DNA of 25,273 bases. Origin: JACRBK01 sp964427955 (GTDB lineage Bacteria; Chloroflexota; Anaerolineae; Aggregatilineales; Aggregatilineaceae). The stretch lies in the NCBI GenBank assembly GCA_964427955.1, contig CAYRWY010000030.1, positions 1 through 25,273 of the forward strand, in the 5' to 3' direction. The notes beneath the pieces were generated by a model. It did no database searches, was not told the DNA's origin, and was given only the letters and a program-made list of their open reading frames with translations. Within the stretch, counting starts at the first letter, position 1; each line of letters starts with the position of its first letter. This document shows positions 1 to 6,241 of this stretch, piece by piece. A program made the translations under genes and the position numbers.

Positions 1-1
1 G

Positions 2-712
2 TATCCCACGGTGCTTTACAACCATTCGCACGGCGATTTATATGAGCGCGGCAAAGATGAATTGTTCCTGGGGCGCGAATATCTTCAATCGCCGCCCTAT
101 GTGGATGTGTTGACCGGGCAGGGGTACGCCGTGCTGTGTTTTGACGCCTGGGGATTTGGCGAACGCTATACACGCACCGAATCGTCGATTTTCAAGGAAA
201 TGCTGTGGAACGGGCGCGTGCTGTGGGGCATGATGGTTTACGACAGCCTGCGCGCCATCGACTATTTGTGCACCCGCCCGGACGTGGATTCCCGCCGCCT
301 CGCCACGCTGGGCATGTCAATGGGCAGCAACATGGCGTGGTGGGTGTCGGCCCTGGACGAGCGGATCAAGGTCTGTGTCGATATTTGCTGCCTGACCGAC
401 TACCAATCGCTGATCGACACGAAGGGTCTGGACGGTCATGGCATTTATTATTACGTGCCCAGCCTGCTGAAACATTTTACGACGGCGGAGATCAACACCC
501 TCATCGTGCCGCGCCCGCACCTGGGGTTGGCGGGCAATCTCGATCCGCTCACGCCGTATGCCGGTCTGGACAAAATCGATGCGGCGCTTAAAGAAGCGTA
601 TCGCAGCGCCGGGGTGGCAGACGCCTGGAAGATGGTCCGCTGTGACGTGCAGCACTTCGAAGCGCCGGAGATGCGCGTGGAAGCGCTGGCCTTTTTGAAA
701 CGCTGGCTGTAA
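2..712 (+). CDS. Alpha/beta hydrolase, dienelactone hydrolase / acetyl xylan esterase-like (5' partial)
   Basis: The reading frame is open to the window edge, so the N-terminus is missing; the visible part starts YPTVLYNHSHG. Numbering from the GTG codon at 11, features of a serine hydrolase are visible. There is an HSHG oxyanion-type strand end near the start. The nucleophile elbow is GMSMGS (Ser103). An acid position lies in GNLDPLTP (Asp178) and a catalytic His in VQHFEAP (His215). The spacing fits the dienelactone hydrolase/acetyl xylan esterase branch of alpha/beta hydrolases, which cleave ester or related bonds. The substrate cannot be read from the sequence. No signal peptide can be assessed because the start is absent. 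The gene converges with the minus-strand PDZ-haem gene across a nested inverted repeat. GTG at 11 is probably an internal Val rather than the start. Confidence 0.8.
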   Translation, partial: YPTVLYNHSHGDLYERGKDELFLGREYLQSPPYVDVLTGQGYAVLCFDAWGFGERYTRTESSIFKEMLWNGRVLWGMMVYDSLRAIDYLCTRPDVDSRRLATLGMSMGSNMAWWVSALDERIKVCVDICCLTDYQSLIDTKGLDGHGIYYYVPSLLKHFTTAEINTLIVPRPHLGLAGNLDPLTPYAGLDKIDAALKEAYRSAGVADAWKMVRCDVQHFEAPEMRVEALAFLKRWL

Positions 713-726
713 CCCCAAGGAATCAA

Positions 727-986
727 GTAGGGGCGATTCGTGAATCGCCCAATAGGCGTCAACTTAGGTGTCTGATCCCCTGTTGTAGGGAAAAAACCGG
801 CCTCACCCCTAACCCCTCTCCATCAGAAAACGATGGAGAGGGGCATCGGCGCCTCGGTTTTCTCCCCCTCTCCATTGTGCTTTTCGAATGGAGAGGGGGC
901 CAGGGGGTGAGGCCGGGACAAAGCCGTGATTGCCTCACAAAACCTTAAATTGACGCACATAGGGGCGATTCGTGAATCGCCCCTAC
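727..986. repeat. Nested inverted-repeat element between converging genes
   Basis: This fills almost all of the 305-bp stretch (713-1017) that has no gene. Four layers can be seen. (1) A near-perfect palindrome with core GGGGCGATTCGTGAATCGCC occurs at both ends (727-750 and 959-986), in each case a hairpin with a 2-nt spacer. (2) Inside these, GCGTCAACTTA (756-766) is mirrored by TTAAATTGACGC (945-956). (3) Next, CCGGCCTCACCCC... (797-823) is mirrored by ...GGGGGTGAGGCCGG (888-916). (4) Innermost, two hairpins of CCCTCTCCAT/ATGGAGAGGG type lie at 813-843 and 864-898. Similar palindromic intergenic repeats are known to be dispersed in Chloroflexota and other genomes. No open reading frame is convincing here. 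It could fold the 3' ends of both converging transcripts, acting as a bidirectional stabiliser or terminator, but neither side has a clear T-run. Confidence 0.75.
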
Positions 987-1017
987 GGGAAGAACCTGGT
1001 TTACGTCGGCTGAACCG

Positions 1018-1878
1018 CTAGGCCGAGAGCGAGTCCGACGCGGAGTTGTCGGGCACGACCGGGCTGGTGTTCTGCGAGCCGCTGTGACACTGGTCGCAGG
1101 TCATGCCGGGATTGACCTGGTGCGGCGCGACACCGGTCTGAGCGCCGCTGCCGCCCTGGCCCATCATGCCGCCGGGATTGCCCATCCCGCCAAACTGATC
1201 GCGACCACGCATCCCGCCGAACTGCTCCAGGGTGACCTCGGTCTCTTCGCCATCGCGCAGCACGGTGAGGGTGAGCGTCGCGTTCTGCCCGTCCAGTTCA
1301 CCCAACATCGTCGTCCAGTCCACCTCGGCCACCGCCGTGCCGTTCACCGCCGTGATGATGTCGCCCGCGGCCAGGGTGGCATCGGGACGCATCCGGCCAT
1401 CGTCCACGACCTGGTAGCCCTCGTCCACGGCTTCCAGGCTGACGCGCAGCATCCGTTCCGCCGCGACGAGCGGATCGGTGTCGGCGGTAATGTCATCCGG
1501 ACCACGTCCCGCCATCGTAGAGAGGGTAACTTCCACGGTTTCTTCGCTGCCGTCGCGCGTGACCACGATCGAGATCACGTCACCCGACTGGTGCGCGCGG
1601 ATGAGGTCCGCCAACGCCTGCCCGGAGTCCACGGCTTCGCCGTCCACACTCACGATCACGTCTCCGGCCAGCAGTCCGGCGTCCGCGGCGGGCGAGCCGT
1701 CCATAACCTCGCTCACCACGACTTGACCATCCGTCACTTCGTAACGCACGCCGAGCCAGGCCCCATCGCCCCCTCGACCGCCGCCATGTCCCCCATTGCC
1801 TTGAGCCAGGATCGTCCCGGTGATCATCAGCGAAAGCACCACGACCAGCACCGATCCCACCACCATCACTTTACGCAT
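1018..1878 (-). CDS. Secreted/membrane-anchored tandem PDZ protein with C-terminal CxxCH haem-binding motif
   Basis: 286 residues. An N-terminal signal or anchor (residues 1-26, MRKVMVVGSVLVVVLSLM... ending near ILAQG) is followed by a Gly-rich stretch. A clear PDZ domain (about 40-120) contains SPAADAGLLAGDVIVSVDG, typical of the HtrA/RseP substrate-binding fold. A more diverged second PDZ-like repeat (about 141-220) contains LAAGDIITAVNG. A Gly/Met-rich linker (221-250) leads to C261-D-Q-C264-H265, a single c-type haem attachment motif, with a possible distal ligand at His253. No protease domain is present, so this is not an HtrA. The start is supported by a GGAGG-type ribosome site just upstream. 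The PDZ fold and secretion are likely. Haem attachment is an inference from CxxCH alone, and a zinc or redox dithiol is an alternative. Confidence 0.75.
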   Translation of the reverse strand: MRKVMVVGSVLVVVLSLMITGTILAQGNGGHGGGRGGDGAWLGVRYEVTDGQVVVSEVMDGSPAADAGLLAGDVIVSVDGEAVDSGQALADLIRAHQSGDVISIVVTRDGSEETVEVTLSTMAGRGPDDITADTDPLVAAERMLRVSLEAVDEGYQVVDDGRMRPDATLAAGDIITAVNGTAVAEVDWTTMLGELDGQNATLTLTVLRDGEETEVTLEQFGGMRGRDQFGGMGNPGGMMGQGGSGAQTGVAPHQVNPGMTCDQCHSGSQNTSPVVPDNSASDSLSA

Positions 1879-1985
1879 ACCTAACCTCCACGTCCTATCC
1901 CCGGCACCAAAGGCCGGGCTACGTTCAAGATTGGACTCATCATAAACGATCCGCGGGAGGCTATGGTTATCCCTGCTTGAAGCAG

Positions 1986-2003
1986 CCTTAAATTCACCTT
2001 AAA
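1986..2003 (-). promoter_or_regulatory. Direct repeat of OmpR/PhoB-type, TTTAAGG-N4-TTTAAGG
   Basis: On the minus strand two identical heptamers TTTAAGG are separated by TGAA, giving an 11-bp period, about one helical turn. That arrangement is typical of sites bound by tandem dimers of OmpR-family response regulators. The half-site resembles the PmrA/BasR box (TTAAGG-N5-TTAAGG). It lies just past the glycosyltransferase stop codon and about 110 bp upstream of the PDZ-haem gene. It is therefore probably that gene's operator. A possible -10 (TATGAT, 1939-1944) is further downstream than expected for a classic overlap, so the promoter geometry is unsettled. Confidence 0.45.
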
Positions 2004-2011
2004 TCTGCGCT

Positions 2012-3946
2012 TCAGGGCGTGGGCAAGGGGATGACGGCATTCTGGGCGAGGTAGGCTCCGGCGGCGTCCAGCACTTCGACGACGTCGTAGGTGGAACCGT
2101 CCAACGTGTACATACCCGCGTTCAACGTCACCGTGCCGGGCGGCAGGGTGAGATCGAACCACAGGATCAGCGTATCGCCCGCGCGCCAGTAACGTCCCGG
2201 CCAGGCTGGGCGGTCGCGCTGATCGAGGCGGTTACCGCTCGCATCGAGGGCATGGACGAAGACCTGATAATCGGCAGCAGCGGGGCCGCTCAACGTCCAG
2301 GCCAGCGCGACGTCCGAAGTGCTCACGGCGTACCCGGTCAAATACGCGCCGTTGGCAAACCGGACCGGCTCCAGAGGGGTGATCGGAGGAATGGCTTGAT
2401 CGGGCTGGGCCACGCGCAAAATGTACGGATTCTCGCCGGGCCGCAGGGCGAAGGTACGCGCGCCAGACTCTTGCGCACAGGCTTGATCCGGACAGGTTCG
2501 CAGCGCCGGAGACCAGGCGATCAGCTCCAGCGCGGAATGATCGGGGATCACCGCCGTGCGGGTGCCGTTCACGAAGCGCACGTTAGGGACACGGTCGAGC
2601 AGCACGTCCCACACCGCCGGTATTTCGTCGTAGGGGGCGGTTTCTTCCGCGCTGACCACGATCACGTCGTCGGGATGCTGGTCCAGGATCGCCGCGCGCA
2701 CGGCCAACAGATCATGCAGCGGCGTACCGAACGCACCCGGCGTGGCGTGCGTGTCGAGGAAATGCAGCAGCGCCCCGAACAGGTAGATTTGCAGGCCCGC
2801 GATCACCACGATCAGCGCACTGCCCCCGGCCAGGATCGCCCGGCGGACGCGCGGCGTCCGGCCCGCTTGCCAGAGCGCCTCGAACCCCACGCCGCACAGC
2901 ACATACGCGGCGGGCATGAGCGGGATGAAATAGTGCGGAGCCACCTCGGTCCATTCCCAGGTGAACAGCAGCACCGGCAGCACCAACCACGCCACCAGCA
3001 CACCATCCGGCAGGCGCCGCGTCCGGCGCACTACCAGTCCCAGCGCCGCCAGCACGGCGGCAAGCGGCACCAGCTTAAAGACGGGATAAGCGTCCGGCAC
3101 AGAATCGAGATAAGCGCGGAACTGCTCCGGTCCCGCCAGCGAGTGAATATCCGTCCCGGCGACGGTGAACCAGGCGTAATCCAGCGCGGTGGTGCTGAAG
3201 ACTTTGTGGTGATCGGGATTGGCGCTCAGGCCGTCGCGCAGCGTGTGCAGCGACAGCCAGCCGTCCCGGTACGCGCCGATCCCGGCGGGCAGGAAGGTCA
3301 GCACGGCGATCCCGGCGGCGAGCGCCAGGCTGCGCCAGGCGACGTGCTTGCGCCAGGTGACGATCATCACGAGCGAGAGCGGGATCAGCGTAAAGGCGGC
3401 GTAGTGGATCTGCACCGTGAGCGCCAGCAGCGGCCAGTGCAGCCACTGGGCCCACCGTTTCCGGTCGCCAAAGCCCAGCAACCCGGTGAACACCACCGCC
3501 ACTACGAACGGCGGCAACATATCCTGCGCCCAGATTTTGCGGGAATAGATCGCCGCCCAGGGGGCCGCAGCGTAGAGCAGCCCGGCGGTGATCGCCGCCA
3601 GCGAGCCGTAGTAGCGCCGCGCGAGGCCCCAGGTCAGCCCGACGGCGATCACGTTCAGCACGCCGACGAACAACGTCGCCCACACCGGATCATTCTTCAG
3701 AGCATAGGGCAGGGCGAACAGATAGACGCTGATCGGAGGATTCGGCACGTTGACCGACGAGCTGAGGCCGAGCAGAGGAACGTCGCGGCCCTGGACCAGA
3801 TCGAGCGCCCGCCGGGACATGTTGGCTTCGTCCCGCTTGAACTCGGTGATCCCCGGCCAGCCCAACCGCAGCGCCGCTGCCAGCAGCAGGATGCCCACCA
3901 GCGCGGCCCATTCCCACCGCCGGATCGGTTCTGAAATCCGTTGCAT
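2012..3946 (-). CDS. GT39/ArnT-like membrane glycosyltransferase
   Basis: 644 residues from ATG at 3946 (MQRISEP...). An in-frame extension back to 4225 exists, but it runs inside the upstream gene and reads as low-complexity Arg-rich sequence, so it is rejected. A first transmembrane helix (about 13-30) is followed by a loop with FKRDEANMS. Its Asp39-Glu40 pair corresponds to the catalytic acidic motif of the first extracytoplasmic loop in PMT/ArnT GT-C enzymes. About ten further hydrophobic helices follow, then an extracytoplasmic domain of roughly 160-200 residues rich in beta-strand-like sequence. GT39-type enzymes move a sugar from a polyprenyl-phosphate donor to protein or lipid on the outer face of the membrane. 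Donor and acceptor are unknown. The gene is 62 bp downstream of the PHP-AlbA_2 gene, with a hairpin in between. Confidence 0.8.
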   Translation of the reverse strand: MQRISEPIRRWEWAALVGILLLAAALRLGWPGITEFKRDEANMSRRALDLVQGRDVPLLGLSSSVNVPNPPISVYLFALPYALKNDPVWATLFVGVLNVIAVGLTWGLARRYYGSLAAITAGLLYAAAPWAAIYSRKIWAQDMLPPFVVAVVFTGLLGFGDRKRWAQWLHWPLLALTVQIHYAAFTLIPLSLVMIVTWRKHVAWRSLALAAGIAVLTFLPAGIGAYRDGWLSLHTLRDGLSANPDHHKVFSTTALDYAWFTVAGTDIHSLAGPEQFRAYLDSVPDAYPVFKLVPLAAVLAALGLVVRRTRRLPDGVLVAWLVLPVLLFTWEWTEVAPHYFIPLMPAAYVLCGVGFEALWQAGRTPRVRRAILAGGSALIVVIAGLQIYLFGALLHFLDTHATPGAFGTPLHDLLAVRAAILDQHPDDVIVVSAEETAPYDEIPAVWDVLLDRVPNVRFVNGTRTAVIPDHSALELIAWSPALRTCPDQACAQESGARTFALRPGENPYILRVAQPDQAIPPITPLEPVRFANGAYLTGYAVSTSDVALAWTLSGPAAADYQVFVHALDASGNRLDQRDRPAWPGRYWRAGDTLILWFDLTLPPGTVTLNAGMYTLDGSTYDVVEVLDAAGAYLAQNAVIPLPTP

Positions 3947-3964
3947 AGCACCACTCAAATGAAA

Positions 3965-3993
3965 GCGAGCACAGAGATTCCCCCTGTGCTCGC
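3965..3993 (-). terminator. Possible intrinsic terminator/attenuator between the PHP and GT39 genes
   Basis: A perfect 10-bp stem GCGAGCACAG/CTGTGCTCGC has a 9-nt loop. On the minus strand it is followed by TTTCATTTG. The T-run is weak and interrupted, and the stem ends only about 18 nt before the GT39 start codon. It may therefore be a leaky terminator, an attenuator, or an RNA-stability hairpin. Confidence 0.4.
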
Positions 3994-4008
3994 CAGAAAA
4001 CGCCTCGT

Positions 4009-5736
4009 CTATTCTTCTTCGCCCGCGAAAACCTGCCAGGGACCGTGCATCCCGTCGTAGGTCACGCCGTAGTAAATGCGCAGCTCGCCGTTTTCGCGCT
4101 GGACCAGGTCGTAATGGGTCGCGCCGCCGCGCTTGTACCGCTTCAGCAGGCCGATGTCGCCGTGCCATTCGATCTTGTCCGGCGGCACCGGATTCGACTC
4201 TTTTTCGGTGATGGCATAGTGCCACAGCCGACGGGCCGATCCCCGGCTGACATTCTTGACCACGTTGCCGTTGCGCAGGTCGCGCATCATGTGGTACTTG
4301 ACCCCTTTGCGCTGCTCGGTGACGAGAATCTCAACGCCGGTGCGCGGCGGCTCGATCCCGCTGCTGCCGACCGCCGGGGGCACTTCGGGCTGGGCAGGCG
4401 GGGGGGCTTCGACGGGGGTGATCAGCGGGCTGGGAGCCGCCTGGGGGATGCCCCCAGGTTGGGCCAGTTTCTGCATGACCAACTGCACGATCTCGTCGCG
4501 CACGGCCAGGTCGGTCTCGGCTTCGTCGCGCACGTAAATCTTGTTGTCGTCGATGGCGTAGGGTGGATCGTCCCCGCGCGGCACCTGGAGCCGCATCACC
4601 GATTTGCCCTGGGTTTCCAGGGCGTCGATCTCCACTTCAAGCGGCGGCGTGATCTTGCTCTCGATCTCGGTGCGCAGCATCTCGGTCGCTTCGGGAATGT
4701 TCGCCACGCCAATCGGCTTATCCTGGGCCTTGGCGCTCACGCCGATATAGATCGTCCCGCCGTTGGTGTTCGCCAGGGCGCACACATCCGAAATCACGGC
4801 GTACAGCCGTCCACCCCGGCGCGTCAGCCCGTCGTGAAAAGCCTGGACGATGCTCGGCCCTTCTTCGCGCGCGGCCTGGACGTGGTCGTAAGGCGCGTGA
4901 GTCGCATGGTAGGGCCGGGTGCGCGCAAAGTCATTGCTCTGGAACACTTCCAGCAACGCCGCGAAGGATCGCTCCGGCAGCGACACCTCGTTCACGCGAT
5001 CCCCCACGCCTAATTCTTTCGCGTTGCGCGGATCGGCGATCAGCCGGTGCGAATCCGACCCCTGAAGGCAGCGCATCCGGCGCGGGTATTCGGGCTTGGT
5101 GCCATCGAAAAAGCGCGCCGTGCTCTTGCGTCCACCGCGATCCATGTCGGTGACTTCCAGCGCGTGCAGGTACGGGTCCTGGGTATAAGCGATCTTGGTC
5201 TGGCCGCCGAAGTCAAAGCCTTTCATCGCCACCCCGTGGCTCGAATTGGCATGGGCGGCGATCACGATCCCGCCGGACTGGTTGATCATCCGGTACGCCG
5301 TCAGCACGTCCGACGAGGCGCCCACAATCGACGAGCCTTCGTCGATGGCGGCAGGCGGGATGTTCAGGCTGAGCAGAATATGTTCAAGCTGGCGGATGGT
5401 CGTGTCCGGCGAAAAAATGCCGAGAATGTGAAAGCCGAAGGTCGCGGTGAATTCAAAACCCGGCAGCACCAGAATCTTGTCCAGCAGCCGCCGGTATTCG
5501 GTCAATTTGCGTTTTTCTTCGGGCTTGATGCGCCCCAACTGTTCAAGATATTCCAGTTGGGCAATCTCGTCCATCATCGCGCGGTAGCCGGACACGGTGT
5601 TGTGATCCGTGAACGCCATGATATCCAATCCGCGCGCTTCGGCCTGGCGCAAAATGTCCAGGTAACTGATATTCGACTCCTGAAAATCGGTGGAGCCGGG
5701 AGTATGTAAATGCAGGTCCATGCGGAACCACTGCAT
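4009..5736 (-). CDS. PHP-family phosphoesterase fused to Schlafen AlbA_2-type domain
   Basis: 575 residues from ATG at 5736 (MQWFRMDLHLHT); a TTG at 5784 would add 16 residues. Neither has a strong ribosome site. The ATG is chosen because the PHP core begins immediately after it. The PHP domain (about 5-290) shows a full metal-ligand set: His9 and His11 (HLHT), Asp44-His45 (TDHN), Glu95, His103, His162, His167, and Asp228/His230 (GSDSH). This fits a trinuclear metal phosphoesterase. Residues about 295-420 resemble the Schlafen AlbA_2 domain (VCALANTNGGTIYIGV, then IYVRDEAETDLA). The N-terminal ExxEFK strand usual in that family is not obvious. A Pro-rich linker (430-465) leads to a C-terminal domain (466-575) I do not recognise. 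A nucleic acid or nucleotide substrate is plausible but not shown. Confidence 0.8.
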   Translation of the reverse strand: MQWFRMDLHLHTPGSTDFQESNISYLDILRQAEARGLDIMAFTDHNTVSGYRAMMDEIAQLEYLEQLGRIKPEEKRKLTEYRRLLDKILVLPGFEFTATFGFHILGIFSPDTTIRQLEHILLSLNIPPAAIDEGSSIVGASSDVLTAYRMINQSGGIVIAAHANSSHGVAMKGFDFGGQTKIAYTQDPYLHALEVTDMDRGGRKSTARFFDGTKPEYPRRMRCLQGSDSHRLIADPRNAKELGVGDRVNEVSLPERSFAALLEVFQSNDFARTRPYHATHAPYDHVQAAREEGPSIVQAFHDGLTRRGGRLYAVISDVCALANTNGGTIYIGVSAKAQDKPIGVANIPEATEMLRTEIESKITPPLEVEIDALETQGKSVMRLQVPRGDDPPYAIDDNKIYVRDEAETDLAVRDEIVQLVMQKLAQPGGIPQAAPSPLITPVEAPPPAQPEVPPAVGSSGIEPPRTGVEILVTEQRKGVKYHMMRDLRNGNVVKNVSRGSARRLWHYAITEKESNPVPPDKIEWHGDIGLLKRYKRGGATHYDLVQRENGELRIYYGVTYDGMHGPWQVFAGEEE

Positions 5737-5826
5737 TTTAGAACGTCGTGATTTTGATGTCACAAAGGGCCTCTCTCTGTCCAACTCGCCTGGAGTTAGG
5801 AACGTTTTGACGGGGAGAAGGCCGCC

Positions 5827-6180
5827 TTACTTGAGAAGACTGTTGAACGTATCGGCCAGGCGGTTCGGCTCGAACGGCTTCACCAGGAACAGATTCGCCC
5901 CGGCTTCCAAGACCTCCGCTTCGACATCACGACCGGACGCCACCACAATCGGGGTATGAGCAAACCGGGCACTGGCGCGGAGTTGGAGAATCAGTTCGAC
6001 GCCATCCATATCCGCGAGGTGATAATCGACCAGGAACAGGTCCGGATTCGTCTGCGTGGCCCGTTCGAGGGCTTGCTGACCGTAGCTCACCACCACGACC
6101 TCAAAACCATCCATTTCGAGCAGCGTCTGCAACAGTTTCACGGTGGTGCGGTCATCGTCCACAATCATGATCTTAGGCAA
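5827..6180 (-). CDS. Stand-alone response-regulator receiver protein (CheY-like)
   Basis: 117 residues. The start is TTG at 6180, chosen because GGAGGA sits 8 nt upstream and the protein then begins MPKIMIVDDD. Longer in-frame starts run into the 3' end of lon. The sequence covers exactly one receiver domain. It has the acidic pocket Asp8-Asp9-Asp10, phospho-acceptor Asp52 (LFLVDYHL), Ser82 in the Thr/Ser switch position (VVASG), and Lys101 (LVKPF). There is no output domain, so it must act by protein contact or be part of a phosphorelay. No histidine kinase is encoded in the window. It lies 61 bp downstream of lon and upstream of the PHP-AlbA_2 gene on the same strand. Confidence 0.85.
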   Translation of the reverse strand: MPKIMIVDDDRTTVKLLQTLLEMDGFEVVVVSYGQQALERATQTNPDLFLVDYHLADMDGVELILQLRASARFAHTPIVVASGRDVEAEVLEAGANLFLVKPFEPNRLADTFNSLLK

Positions 6181-6241
6181 GGCAGCATTCCTCCAATGCA
6201 GATTCGCGAATTCGCTCTCACCGCCAATGATAGAGCGACTT

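Noticed and set aside
2252..3934. A 560-codon plus-strand open frame opposite the GT39 gene
   Set aside because: Arg/Gln/His-rich shadow translation with no membrane or domain pattern, while the minus strand encodes a coherent membrane enzyme.
3947..4225. N-terminal extension of the GT39 gene to 4225
   Set aside because: It lies inside the PHP-AlbA_2 coding sequence and translates to Arg-rich, non-conserved residues; ATG 3946 directly precedes the first membrane helix.
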